Source: Alistipes sp. (GTDB taxonomy: Bacteria; Bacteroidota; Bacteroidia; Bacteroidales; Rikenellaceae). Taken from it: DNA of 64,000 nucleotides. Below are positions 9,701 through 17,898 of the stretch, one piece after another (position 1 is the first letter of the stretch; each line of letters opens with the position of its first letter). The position numbers and the translations under genes are program-made. The notes below the pieces were generated by a model. That model ran no database searches. It was not told the origin of the DNA and saw nothing but the letters and a program-made list of their open reading frames with translations. The stretch covers positions 1 to 64,000 of the forward strand of contig JAFZEX010000049.1 in assembly GCA_017560425.1 (NCBI GenBank), in the 5' to 3' direction.

Positions 9701-10967
9701 CGTCGTAGTATGACATGTTGAAGATGCCATCCTCGCCATTGAGGTATGTAGGCACGAACAACACCTTAACACGTGATGCTGTTGTTGATAGGATGCTGCC
9801 CTCGATAGACTGGCACACCTGATCCCATGCCTCGCTCTCGAGGTTGTGAGTAAGGTAGCGCTTCTTCGACTGGTCGATAACTGCGTTGCCATCAGCAAGG
9901 TGTGCTGCGAGGTCCTCACGAGCGCCTGTGTTAGCACCAGGAACAGCGATAAGAGCAACGATGTCACGCTCGATGTGCGATGCAGCAAGCTGCTTGAGCG
10001 ACTCGAGGAATACGTCGATACCCTTGTTGCGATACTCATAGCGACCGCTTGTAGCAACGATAAGTGGCTCGTTCTCGAACTTGCAGTCCCATGCAGCCTG
10101 AGCAACATCGAGGATGCGCTTGCGAGCTGCGCTACGCACAGCCTCCAACGCCTTACCCTCTGGCACAAAGTCGTTCTCGAAGCCATTAGGAGTTACACGT
10201 GTAACCTCACGACCAAGCAAGTAGCGGCACTCGTTAGCAGTAATCTCGCTCACGGTAAGGAAAGCATCAGCATATGTAGCTGCCGACTTCTCCAAAGAGT
10301 GCTTAGCCATAACGTTGAACTGACGAGCGAGCTCATCGGCGTTGAACTTGTGAAGGTCGTTGTAGAGAGGTAGACGGTTGCCAGCGATGCAACGACCCAT
10401 AACAGTAGCGTGAGTAGAGAATACTGTGGCTACGGTTGGAGCGTTGTCACGAAGGTAGAGCGAACCTGCTGCTGCCATCCACTCGTGGAAGTGAGCAACA
10501 ATCTTGTTTGATGCAGCTGCAAACTGCTCGGCAAATGATGCGATTACAACACCTGCTGCGTGGCCAAACAACACTGGCTCAACATAGTCCCACTGACCTG
10601 ACAACGAGTCTACGTGGTAGTTATCCCACAACTTCTTGAGGATATCGTCCTTCTGTGCGAAGAACGACTTGAAGTCGATCAAAATAGCGATAGGCTCGCC
10701 CTTGATAGCCCAGCGGCCGATGCGAACACGCACACCCTGCTGGTAGAGCTGCTCACGCCATGCTGCCATAAGTGAGTGATCCTCCTTGAACTCAGGATTA
10801 GCAGCGTCCTGAGTAAAGTCTGGACCGATAGTGATGTAGTTGTCGCCCAACTTACGCATCACCGTAGGTGCCTTCGAGGCGATAACGGTATGAATACCGC
10901 CCACCTTGTTGCACACCTCCCAGCTAACCTCGAATAGGTAGCTAGGTGTTAGATTTACATTACTCAT
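6723..10967 (-). CDS. Glycogen synthase (GT3) - glycogen phosphorylase (GT35) fusion protein
   Basis: A 1414-residue bifunctional cytoplasmic protein. Residues 1 to about 560 are a GT3 (eukaryotic-type) glycogen synthase, recognised by the start YLFEVSWEVCNKVGGIHTV and the donor-site region YYEPWGYTPLES. From about 590 a complete DUF3417-type alpha-glucan phosphorylase follows (SRNLWWCW start; EASGTSGEK with the pyridoxal-phosphate lysine at Lys1168; NGVMQFSVLDGWWVEGY). The last 100 or so residues look like a beta-sandwich. One half extends alpha-1,4-glucan from nucleotide-sugar and the other degrades it to glucose-1-phosphate. Reading is continuous with no frameshift at the junction. It is a single-gene unit with its own promoter, and its stop codon touches repeat copy B. 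Confidence 0.93.
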   Translation of the reverse strand: MSNVNLTPSYLFEVSWEVCNKVGGIHTVIASKAPTVMRKLGDNYITIGPDFTQDAANPEFKEDHSLMAAWREQLYQQGVRVRIGRWAIKGEPIAILIDFKSFFAQKDDILKKLWDNYHVDSLSGQWDYVEPVLFGHAAGVVIASFAEQFAAASNKIVAHFHEWMAAAGSLYLRDNAPTVATVFSTHATVMGRCIAGNRLPLYNDLHKFNADELARQFNVMAKHSLEKSAATYADAFLTVSEITANECRYLLGREVTRVTPNGFENDFVPEGKALEAVRSAARKRILDVAQAAWDCKFENEPLIVATSGRYEYRNKGIDVFLESLKQLAASHIERDIVALIAVPGANTGAREDLAAHLADGNAVIDQSKKRYLTHNLESEAWDQVCQSIEGSILSTTASRVKVLFVPTYLNGEDGIFNMSYYDVLAGVDLSVFASYYEPWGYTPLESVAYGVPTVTTTLAGFGLWVAKHSSHEGVDIVRRDDYNEREAVLQITDVIKRYLAMDAEAMAEAREGAQEMSATALWKKLFKEYMAAYEEAIDNSVSRTNRVLIDGGDRQSQINFVRQQLTSNRPSWHRLMVEKGIPERLKPLEELSRNLWWCWTATARDLFESVDPELWVKVDRNPIVLLDKLSTARCEELCADKEFLKRMDAVYKEFTDYMAEKPSSEHARVAYFSMEYGLHSTLKIYSGGLGILAGDYLKEASDRNVGMVAVGLLYRYGYFTQRLSAQGAQEATYEAQNFFKLPIMPVRDEFGNWVTTQVAMPGRTLYARVWKCQVGRTDLYLLDADYEANLEEDRQVTYYLYGGDWENRLKQEILLGIGGIRALNKMGIKQEVYHCNEGHAAFINIERVRNLIARKHLSFSEAMEVVRSSSLFTTHTPVPAGHDAFPESMIRQYMSHYPEVLGITWDQFINLGKTNPSDPNEKFSMSVLACNLSQEVNGVSWLHGEVSKDILGNMWPGYFKNELHIGYVTNGVHFPTWVASNLRRLYSKYFGKAFEGHTYDIPAWQNVHKIDDVELWNERMFLKERLIKTIRKRYSDPTQVRLQSPREMVQVTESIKPDVLTIGFARRFATYKRAYLLFTNLERLSALVNNKERPVQFIFAGKAHPNDKPGQDLIKRIVEVSSMPEFVGKIVFLQNYDMELARRMVQGVDVWLNTPTRPLEASGTSGEKCVMNGVMQFSVLDGWWVEGYKEGAGWMLPMERTYADQRFQDELDAEMIYNTIEEQIVPLYYDRAEDGVPHRWVNSVKKCVADIASNFTTNRMLIDYEERFYNKLAERKKLMLDSNYLMAREIAAWKRRVSAAWDNINILDVKRAEIESEAMYVGKKYRFEITLDLAGLSKEDIGAELVVATQIEAGQAANVVETRRLEFVKEENGTVTLGLDYAPEQTGTFDVALRVFPVNDKLAHRMDFALVKWA

Positions 10968-11065
10968 AATAAGTTATTTGTTAATATAATTTACTCTTAT
11001 CTATACCAAACAAGAGAGTCACCACAGCCACATCACTATGGCCATGGCGACAAAATATCATAGTG

Positions 11066-11073
11066 CAAAGGTA
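11066..11073 (-). promoter_or_regulatory. Promoter -7 box of the glycogen enzyme gene
   Basis: TACCTTTG on the minus strand fits TAnnTTTG. It would start transcription near 11060 and give a leader of about 90 nt. No clear -33 TTTG. The rest of the 310-bp spacer (10968-11277) holds only this box, an AT-rich tract (11080-11130) and the mqnD terminator. Confidence 0.5.
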
Positions 11074-11223
11074 ATACATTATATTTAATAAGAGAAACTT
11101 TTTTAAAGTTTTTTAATAAATCAGCTATTTTATCTGCTGAACGGGCATTTTTGCGGAGTGAATGGTAGAACAACAGAGGACAAAACCAACGAAAACAGAG
11201 ATAGATAGAGGTGTGGAGAGGAT

Positions 11224-11257
11224 AAAAAAAGGGGGAAAATGCTCAGCATCTTCCCCC
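11224..11257 (-). terminator. Terminator after mqnD
   Basis: On the minus strand GGGGGAAGATGC-TGA-GCATTTTCCCCC is followed by seven T residues. The stem has one mismatch. It ends the minus-strand run that starts at the polyprenyl synthase gene. Confidence 0.9.
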
Positions 11258-11277
11258 ATACTTCTACACGGTATTTC

Positions 11278-12054
11278 CTATTTTGTTAGCTCCTCAACAG
11301 CTCGTCTACCCTCGTCGCCCAACGTCAGCGAGAAGTCATTGACAAAGAGCGAGATATGCTTATCTATGACATCGTCTTCGAGCTCCTGGGCATGGCTCTT
11401 AATAAAGTCACGAGAGAGAGCAGGATTCGAAAAGGCATACTCGATGCTACGGCGAATAAGGCGCTCGACATCACGAGCTACCTCCTCGCCAAGCGACCTA
11501 TCTATGATAATAGAGCCGAGTGGCAACGGAAGCTCCATCTGTCGCTCCCACTCCAAGCCAAGGTCGGCAACAAGCTCGAGGTTGCGACGCTCGTAGACAA
11601 ACCTACCCTCGTGGATAAGCACACCCGCATCGAACTCACCCCCCTCGACTGCCTCAGCAATCTTAGAAAAGAGCATAGGCACACGCTCCTCGATATCGGG
11701 AAATAGTCTGCCAATCAATGCGTTAGCCGTAGTATAAAGACCAGGAACTGCTATTCGCCTAATTGGTATTGTTTCGCCCTTGCGACGCACCAACAGAGGT
11801 CCATTTCCACGGCCAAGTGCCGAGCCACTATCGAGCAGTCGATATCTCTCGCCCACAGCCCTAAGTAGCGCCGTGCTACACTTCGACACCTCTGCCTCGC
11901 CACTTAACACACGCTCGTTTAGCTGCTCGATGTCGTGATACTCAACATCGAAGGTATATCCCTCAAGGTCAATGCGTTTGTTCACTATCGCATCGAACAT
12001 AAATGTGTCGTTGGGGCATGGCGAGATAGCCAGGCGTAAAGCTCTATTCTGCAT
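11278..12054 (-). CDS. mqnD: 1,4-dihydroxy-6-naphthoate synthase MqnD
   Basis: Last dedicated step in forming the naphthoate ring of menaquinone by the futalosine pathway; cytoplasmic. A periplasmic-binding-protein-like fold of 258 residues starting with the signature AISPCPNDTFMFDAI. SGEAEVSKCS and GNGPLLVRRK are further typical blocks, and HEGRFVYE lies in the ligand cleft. The length is normal for the family (about 270). The ATG overlaps the end of mqnB by 11 bp, so the two are translationally coupled. mqnC is also in the window (51929), which supports a complete futalosine route. Confidence 0.92.
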   Translation of the reverse strand: MQNRALRLAISPCPNDTFMFDAIVNKRIDLEGYTFDVEYHDIEQLNERVLSGEAEVSKCSTALLRAVGERYRLLDSGSALGRGNGPLLVRRKGETIPIRRIAVPGLYTTANALIGRLFPDIEERVPMLFSKIAEAVEGGEFDAGVLIHEGRFVYERRNLELVADLGLEWERQMELPLPLGSIIIDRSLGEEVARDVERLIRRSIEYAFSNPALSRDFIKSHAQELEDDVIDKHISLFVNDFSLTLGDEGRRAVEELTK

Positions 12055-12562
12055 AGTTTTTCAGCGTTTTTGCGAGGTTTTGCGTAGCAAGCTCGATGTT
12101 CCAATTCTTAAACTCGTCGCCCACGATGTTCGACACCGCACGTATCTCGACTGCACGGAAGCCCAGCTCACGAGCCATGGCAAAGAGCGTTGCGCCCTCC
12201 ATATTCTCGATGTCGGCACCACAACTATCGGCATTACAGCGAGATACCGTGTTTGACGCAACACCTCGAAGGGTTGTAAACGCCTCTACACGATAGCTCT
12301 GGCGAAAGCGCTCAGGAAGCTCGGACACTACCTCCGAAACCACCTCGACAACCTCACCAACGGCACACCTCTGCTCGTAGCACCCCGCAATACCGGCGAG
12401 GATAACTACCCCACCCTCAAGGCTCTTATTAGCAGATATTCGGGCGATGGTGGCAGCCGTAGCCGCCATACCCACACCCGATATAACCACCTCAACCTCA
12501 GGGCATAGCTCACAAAATGTGCGTGCCTCTAAGTCCGTAGGAAATAGAAAGATTGGAGTCAT
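12044..12562 (-). CDS. mqnB: Futalosine hydrolase MqnB
   Basis: Nucleoside-phosphorylase-fold enzyme that splits futalosine (or aminodeoxyfutalosine) to release the purine base in menaquinone biosynthesis. A short glycine-rich start (MTPIFLFPTDLEA) leads to ISGVGMAATA and LAGIAGCY; the ribose/base pocket ENMEGATLF and the catalytic-Asp block RAVSNIVGD are present. I place the start at the ATG of 12562 (173 codons with the stop), not at the TTG two codons upstream, because homologues start here and AGG lies upstream. It shares a transcript with mqnD (11-bp overlap). Its ribosome-binding region begins only 11 bp after the outer end of repeat copy C, so a terminator-like structure sits directly before its start. 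Confidence 0.88.
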   Translation of the reverse strand: MTPIFLFPTDLEARTFCELCPEVEVVISGVGMAATAATIARISANKSLEGGVVILAGIAGCYEQRCAVGEVVEVVSEVVSELPERFRQSYRVEAFTTLRGVASNTVSRCNADSCGADIENMEGATLFAMARELGFRAVEIRAVSNIVGDEFKNWNIELATQNLAKTLKNYAE

Positions 12563-12573
12563 AAACAAGACCT

Positions 12574-12700
12574 ATTTGTTGTCAAAATAGTGCAGATACT
12601 TTGCTCGGCAAAATTTTCGTCGGTGGGCTGTACTTAGACATACTGCCCAGCGACGAAATATTTTGTTAGAGGAAGTAGTTGCGCTTTTATCACAACAAAT
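12574..12700 (-). repeat. Palindromic element family I, copy C (127 bp)
   Basis: Ends are ATTTGTTGTCAAAAT and TTTATCACAACAAAT. The apical stem TTTCGTCGGTGGGCTGTAC pairs with ATACTGCCCAGCGACGAAA. The side hairpins are more degenerate than in copy A. The right end shares one base with the TAA stop of the formate-THF ligase gene. The left end lies 11 bp before the mqnB start codon, so this copy fills the whole spacer of a same-strand gene pair. Confidence 0.82.
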
Positions 12701-14376
12701 TATACGATACCTTCAACTGTGCCATCCTCAGCCAAATGGATATTTCCAGCCTGAGGATTCTTGCTCAAACCTGGCATACGCATAATATCGCCAGCAAGAG
12801 CTACGATAAAGCCACTACCTGCGTTGAGCTCGATATCCTTAATATTAATCTCGAAGCCCTCAACCGAGCCATAGCGCTTGGCATCGGCGCTGAACGAGAA
12901 CTGAGTCTTAGCGATACATACAGGCAGGTTGCCCATCTCCCACTTCTCAAGTAGCTCAATCTGCTTCTTAGCCTTAGGGCCAAACACCACTGAGCCAGCG
13001 CCATAGATATTCTTAGCCACCTTGGTAATCTTATCCTTAATAGAGTCCTCGAGGTCGTAGGCGTAGTTGATAGGCTGTGAAGGCTCGTTCTCGATAAGCT
13101 CAACAGCGGCACGTGCAAGGTCAGCAGCACCAGCGCCACCCTCGGCATATGCATTGTTAATCACGCAACGCACGCCAAGCTCGTTGCAGTGCTCGATAAC
13201 CATTGCAATCTCCTCGTCGGTGTCGCTTGCAAAGCGGTTGAAGCACACAAGCACGGTCTGACCAAACTTCTTGAGGTTTGCCACGTGGCGGTCGAGGTTA
13301 GCGAAGCCCTGCTTAAGACCCTCAGCATTAGGCAACTTAATCTCGGTCTCGGGCACGCCACCATGCATCTTGAGGGCAAGCGTAGAGGCAACAAGCACGG
13401 TAAGGTCTGGCTTAAGACCCGCCTGACGGCACTTGATGTCGAGGAACTTCTCAGCACCAAGGTCGGCACCGAAGCCCGCCTCGGTAACGGTGTACTCGGC
13501 ATGCGACATTGCCATCTTTGTGGCAATCACAGAGTTACAGCCGTGAGCGATGTTTGCGAAAGGACCACCATGGATAATCACAGGGTTATGCTCGGTAGTC
13601 TGCACAAGGTTAGGGTTGATAGCATCCTTCAACAGAGCCACCACAGCACCCGTAACACCGAGGTCGTTCACGGTGAGTGGAGTGTCGTCGTACTTAACAC
13701 CAAGCACGATGCGGCCGATGCGCACATACAAATCCTCGACGTTGCGTGCAAGACACAAGATAGCCATGATCTCAGATGCTGGCGTGATGTCGAAGCCTGT
13801 CTCTGTAGGAATACCATTTGCCGAGCCACCCAAGCCCGAGGTGATGTTACGCAACGAGCGGTCGTTCATGTCGAGCACACGGCGCCACATAACACGCTTT
13901 AGGCCCACCTGCTGCGAGCGGTTGTGGTATAGGTAGTTGTCCAACAGCGCTGCGATAAGGTTATTTGCCGAGGTGATGGCGTGGAAGTCGCCCGTGAAGT
14001 GGAGGTTGATATCCTCCGATGGGAGCACCTGGGCATGACCACCACCCGTAGCACCACCCTTCATACCGAAGCATGGGCCGAGCGAAGGCTCACGAAGGGC
14101 GATAATCGCCTTCTTGCCAATATGGTTAAGACCCATACCGAGGCCGATGCTCACGGTAGTCTTACCCACACCCGCCTTTGTTGCGGTGATAGCAGTAACG
14201 AGGATAAGGTGGTTCTTAGCAACCTTCTTATCGTCGATAAGCTTATATGGAACCTTGGCGATATACTTGCCGTAGCTATATACGTCGTCCTCGTGAATGT
14301 CGATCTTTGCAGCGATGTCACGAATATTCTCGAGTTTGGTCTCTCGAGCAATCTCAATATCTGTCTTCATTGTCAT
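12700..14376 (-). CDS. fhs: Formate--tetrahydrofolate ligase
   Basis: ATP-dependent synthesis of 10-formyl-THF from formate, feeding purine and one-carbon metabolism; cytoplasmic homotetramer in the family. At 558 residues it has normal length. A P-loop-like block [17 protein letters not shown], the signature [13 protein letters not shown] and the conserved HAITSANNL region are all present. Start at ATG 14376 or the next ATG two codons in (MKTDIE). Codon choice is strongly biased, as expected for a highly expressed gene. It stands between pepP and mqnB on the same strand, and its stop codon coincides with the edge of repeat copy C. Confidence 0.97.
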   Translation of the reverse strand: MTMKTDIEIARETKLENIRDIAAKIDIHEDDVYSYGKYIAKVPYKLIDDKKVAKNHLILVTAITATKAGVGKTTVSIGLGMGLNHIGKKAIIALREPSLGPCFGMKGGATGGGHAQVLPSEDINLHFTGDFHAITSANNLIAALLDNYLYHNRSQQVGLKRVMWRRVLDMNDRSLRNITSGLGGSANGIPTETGFDITPASEIMAILCLARNVEDLYVRIGRIVLGVKYDDTPLTVNDLGVTGAVVALLKDAINPNLVQTTEHNPVIIHGGPFANIAHGCNSVIATKMAMSHAEYTVTEAGFGADLGAEKFLDIKCRQAGLKPDLTVLVASTLALKMHGGVPETEIKLPNAEGLKQGFANLDRHVANLKKFGQTVLVCFNRFASDTDEEIAMVIEHCNELGVRCVINNAYAEGGAGAADLARAAVELIENEPSQPINYAYDLEDSIKDKITKVAKNIYGAGSVVFGPKAKKQIELLEKWEMGNLPVCIAKTQFSFSADAKRYGSVEGFEINIKDIELNAGSGFIVALAGDIMRMPGLSKNPQAGNIHLAEDGTVEGIV

Positions 14377-14399
14377 AGTCTATTGTCTTAGGTTTTATG

Positions 14400-14425
14400 T
14401 TAGTATCTCATTAACGAGATACTAA
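14400..14425. other. Perfect hairpin between pepP and fhs
   Basis: TTAGTATCTC-ATTAAC-GAGATACTAA, a 10-bp perfect stem. No T tract follows on the minus strand, so it looks like an mRNA stability or processing structure or an operator, not a terminator. It lies 23 bp before the fhs start codon. Confidence 0.55.
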
Positions 14426-14445
14426 CGCTAAACCCAAGTATTTTA

Positions 14446-15843
14446 TTATGCCTCCTTGCCGATAACTGCCTCGAGCTCCTCTACGGTGAGTGGAAGAAGC
14501 TTATCGCCGATAAAGCGGCTACCTGTCTCTGTTACAAGCACATCGTCCTCGATGCGGATACCGCCAAATGTGCGGAAGTTGTCGAGTGCTGCGTAGTCTA
14601 CGATATCCTCGAACTTGTGCTCCGAGCGGAACTTGTCGATGAGTGCTGGGATAAAGTAGATACCTGGCTCGTCAGACATCACGGTGCCTGGCTCAACACG
14701 CCATGTAGCACGATGCACGCATGTTGCCGACTTCTGAGCACGCTCCAACACTGTTGAGAAGTCGAACGAGCGCTCGCCGATGTTCTCACAGTCGTGAACG
14801 TCCATACCCATGCCGTGACCAAGGCCGTGAGGCATGAATAGGTACATAGCGCCAGCCTCCACAGCAACCTCAGGGGTAGACTTGATAAGACCCACGCCCT
14901 TCAAGCCCTCTGCGAGTGAGAGGTATGCAGCCTTGTGAATCTCAGGGTACATAACGCCTGGCTTAATCATATCCTTAACCTGGCTGTGAGCACGAAGCAC
15001 GATGTTGTAGATGTCGCGCTGAAGGTCGGTAAACTTACCATTTACGGGATATGTACGAGTGTGGTCAGAGCAGTAGCCCTCAACAGACTCGCCACCGCCA
15101 TCAACCAACAACAGACGACCTGACTCCAACACGCCATCGTGGTTGTGGTTGTGCAAAATCTCGCCATGCTGCGTTACGATGGTTGGGAACGACACGCCCT
15201 GGCCATACGACTTAGCGATGCCCTCAACCTTACCAGCGATCTCACGCTCAACAACACCTGGACGACACATGCGCATAGCTGTCATATGCATCTGATAGCC
15301 AATCTTAAACGCACGCTCCAACGCCTCGATCTCCTCTGCCGACTTCTTCTCACGCATCTCAGCCACAGCAAACATCAAATCGAGTGACTTGCGCTCGTGG
15401 AGCATGCCAAGGCGAATGCCAAGCATGTCGGCAACCTCGATCTTAAGCTCAGCACGGTATGGTGGAAGGTAGTGCACAGGACGGTTCTGCTCAATAGCCT
15501 TGCGCAACACCTCACGAATGTCGTTACGTGGGAAGGTCTTCTCGACACCCACCTCGGCACCCTGCTCAGCGATGGTTGGCATAGGACCTGTCCAGATGAT
15601 ATCATCAACAGTAAAGTCGTCGCCAAAGATGAACGACTCGCCCGACTCGGCATCCAACAAACCAATCAACGATGGCACATCAAGACCGAAGTAGTAGCGG
15701 AATGTTGAGTCCTGACGATAGTAGTAAGTGTTGTTAGGATAGTTGTTTGGCACCTCAGGGTTTGCTGGAAGCAAGATAAGGCCCTTGCCCACACGGCGGC
15801 ACAACTCGGCACGGCGAGCGATATAAGTCTCTTTTGAAAACAT
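14446..15843 (-). CDS. pepP: Xaa-Pro aminopeptidase (M24B)
   Basis: Cytoplasmic metallopeptidase that removes the first residue when proline is second. An N-terminal AMP_N domain (about 1-170) precedes a pita-bread M24 domain. The dinuclear metal ligands are visible: two Asp in VDGGGESVEGYCSDHTRTY, His in PHGLGHGMGMDVHD, Glu in SDEPGIYF and Glu in GIRIEDDVLV. At 465 residues it is typical. It follows the L,D-transpeptidase gene by about 30 bp and probably shares its transcript. Confidence 0.95.
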   Translation of the reverse strand: MFSKETYIARRAELCRRVGKGLILLPANPEVPNNYPNNTYYYRQDSTFRYYFGLDVPSLIGLLDAESGESFIFGDDFTVDDIIWTGPMPTIAEQGAEVGVEKTFPRNDIREVLRKAIEQNRPVHYLPPYRAELKIEVADMLGIRLGMLHERKSLDLMFAVAEMREKKSAEEIEALERAFKIGYQMHMTAMRMCRPGVVEREIAGKVEGIAKSYGQGVSFPTIVTQHGEILHNHNHDGVLESGRLLLVDGGGESVEGYCSDHTRTYPVNGKFTDLQRDIYNIVLRAHSQVKDMIKPGVMYPEIHKAAYLSLAEGLKGVGLIKSTPEVAVEAGAMYLFMPHGLGHGMGMDVHDCENIGERSFDFSTVLERAQKSATCVHRATWRVEPGTVMSDEPGIYFIPALIDKFRSEHKFEDIVDYAALDNFRTFGGIRIEDDVLVTETGSRFIGDKLLPLTVEELEAVIGKEA

Positions 15844-15872
15844 AGTTTTAAGGTATTTTGTTAGTTAATTAT

Positions 15873-16625
15873 TTAGTTCTTAATAACATTCTGCAATGTC
15901 ACGCCCTTAGGCAAAATCAAGATATGTGGATTCTTGGTAGGGTTGAGCCACTCAACAATACTCTTCATATTGCTCTCGGACATACCCACACAGCCCGCTG
16001 TTGATTTACCCTTAGCACGCCATGCGTGGAGGAAGATTGCGCTACCAGCACCTGGGATTACCGGGTCGGTATTATACTCCACAACCACAATGTAGCGATA
16101 CTGCAAGTGGCGATGCTTCCAAAGCCTATCGCCCTTAGTGCCTGGCGCAGGATTACGAAGCAACGTATTATAGGTAGGGCTATAAATGTTCTCGTCCCAT
16201 ATATATCGGTCGTTGTAGACCTCCATAGGGAAGCTCGACACAAAATCTTGGACATAGCACAAACCTCGCTTAAGGGCAAAGAGCCCCGCTGGGGTCTTAC
16301 CATCACCCTCACGCTTTGTGCCTTGAGGCGCAATGCCACGATAGCCCGTAACGCCATTAATAAGGCGGCTATACCACGCACCATCTGCATAGGTGTAGGC
16401 ATATACGTTGCACGACACACCATGTGTACCCTCAACAACAATCACCTGCTCGCAGCCCATGGGCAGAGCTATCGACTCACCATAGTTTGTCACAACATAC
16501 GAAGGTGTCGCCTTGGCATTTGCCTCGCTATCCTGATTGTCATCACCCCTTTTGAAAATGCCATTGCAGGCAATCATCACACAACATGAAACAAACACAC
16601 ATAGCGCCAATATTAGTCGTTTCAT
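15873..16625 (-). CDS. L,D-transpeptidase (YkuD) lipoprotein
   Basis: Putative peptidoglycan-modifying enzyme facing the periplasm. The N-terminus MKRLILALCVFVSCCVMIAC is a lipoprotein signal with the acylated Cys at residue 20, followed by a charged linker. The catalytic YkuD motif appears as His200 in FLHAWRAKGKSTAGC with catalytic Cys212, and GVTGYRGIAPQGTKREGDGK matches the substrate-channel region of the ErfK/YbiS type. At 250 residues it is complete. It sits between trhP and pepP. Whether it forms 3-3 cross-links or attaches proteins cannot be told from sequence. Confidence 0.85.
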   Translation of the reverse strand: MKRLILALCVFVSCCVMIACNGIFKRGDDNQDSEANAKATPSYVVTNYGESIALPMGCEQVIVVEGTHGVSCNVYAYTYADGAWYSRLINGVTGYRGIAPQGTKREGDGKTPAGLFALKRGLCYVQDFVSSFPMEVYNDRYIWDENIYSPTYNTLLRNPAPGTKGDRLWKHRHLQYRYIVVVEYNTDPVIPGAGSAIFLHAWRAKGKSTAGCVGMSESNMKSIVEWLNPTKNPHILILPKGVTLQNVIKN

Positions 16626-16651
16626 CTCTTCAGCGTTTAAAATTCACAAGA

Positions 16652-17893
16652 TTATCGAGCCACCTCTTTATAGACCTTGTCGCCACGACGCACCTCGCTT
16701 ACTGTTTTGAGCGACATATAGTCACCCTGCTTAGCGCCATCTACAGGCAACTCCTTGACCATGATGCCCTCAGCCTTCTGCTCAACAACACCCGTCTTCT
16801 CGCCCATGAAGAGCAGTGCATCGCCATTGCTCACCTCGCACGCCTCAACCAACACCTCGGCAACGCCTATACGCTTAAAGTAGTTGGTAACCTTGCCCAT
16901 GTAGACCTTCTTGAGGGTTGCCGACGAGCCGTAGTGCTGGCTATGCTCCACCATCTTCTGCGCAGCATAGTAGCCACCCCAGAAGTCACGATTAAACACC
17001 GTGCGTAGCTTCTCCTTGATAGGTGCCACCGTCTCGGGGTTATACTCGCCACGCTCCATAAGGAGCAAAGCCTCATTATAGCTCTCAACAACACGCTTCA
17101 CGTACTCGCCACCACGTGCTCTACCCTCAATCTTGAGCACACGCACGCCGGCATCGATAAACCTATCGAGGAAATCAACGGTGCACAAATCCTTTGGCGA
17201 GAGAACATACTGGCCATCGATGTCGAGCTGCTCGCCCGAATCCTTATCGGTGATGGTATACTTACGGCGACATATCTGACGACAAGCGCCACGATTTGCC
17301 GAGTGGTGCGACTCGTGCTCCGAGAGGTAGCACTTGCCCGACATCGACATACACATAGCGCCATGCGCAAACATCTCAATCTTGACGAGCTCGCCCGCAG
17401 GACCACAGATGTTACGCTCACGAATCTGCTCTGAGATATACTTAATTTGCTCCAACGACAACTCACGTGCCAACACCACAACATCTGCCCACTGCGAGAA
17501 GAACTCGACTGCCGTGATGTTCGAGATGTTGCTCTGCGTTGAGATGTGCACCTCCATGCCCACCTCACGGGCGTAGAGGATAGCGGCAAGGTCGGTGGCG
17601 ATGATAGCGTCGATGCCATCGGCCTTGGCACGGTCAATAATGCGGCGCATAACCTCCATCTCGGTGTCGTAGATTACAATGTTCACCGTGAGGTAGGTTT
17701 TGACACCCGCAGCATGTGCCGTGCGCACAATCTCGCTAAGGTCGTCGAGCGTAAAGTTCACCGACGAGGCAGCACGCATATTTAGCTGCTCAACGCCGAA
17801 ATATACCGAGTCGGCACCTGCCGCAATAGCAGCATTAAGCGACTCATAAGAGCCCACAGGGGCCATTATCTCTATATCTTTTCTCTGAATCAT
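16652..17893 (-). CDS. trhP: U32 family protein, TrhP-like tRNA hydroxylation factor
   Basis: Peptidase-U32 fold; the nearest characterised group (TrhP/YegQ) takes part in forming 5-hydroxyuridine in tRNA wobble positions, using prephenate. The protein has 413 residues, a TIM-barrel start (IMAPVGSYESLNAAIAAGAD), the U32 signature KIEMFAHGAMCMSMSGKC and two more cysteines in GACRQIC. The four cysteines may hold an Fe-S cluster. The following KIEGRARGGEYV block is typical. The gene is 5 bp downstream of the polyprenyl synthase gene. Collagenase (PrtC) annotations of this family should not be taken literally. Confidence 0.85.
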   Translation of the reverse strand: MIQRKDIEIMAPVGSYESLNAAIAAGADSVYFGVEQLNMRAASSVNFTLDDLSEIVRTAHAAGVKTYLTVNIVIYDTEMEVMRRIIDRAKADGIDAIIATDLAAILYAREVGMEVHISTQSNISNITAVEFFSQWADVVVLARELSLEQIKYISEQIRERNICGPAGELVKIEMFAHGAMCMSMSGKCYLSEHESHHSANRGACRQICRRKYTITDKDSGEQLDIDGQYVLSPKDLCTVDFLDRFIDAGVRVLKIEGRARGGEYVKRVVESYNEALLLMERGEYNPETVAPIKEKLRTVFNRDFWGGYYAAQKMVEHSQHYGSSATLKKVYMGKVTNYFKRIGVAEVLVEACEVSNGDALLFMGEKTGVVEQKAEGIMVKELPVDGAKQGDYMSLKTVSEVRRGDKVYKEVAR

Positions 17894-17898
17894 ATCGA

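Noticed and set aside
12563..12568. TTG start for mqnB two codons upstream
   Set aside because: An ATG in the conserved position exists at 12562.
13189..13902. 237-codon plus-strand frame opposite fhs
   Set aside because: Shadow of a highly expressed gene with strong codon bias.
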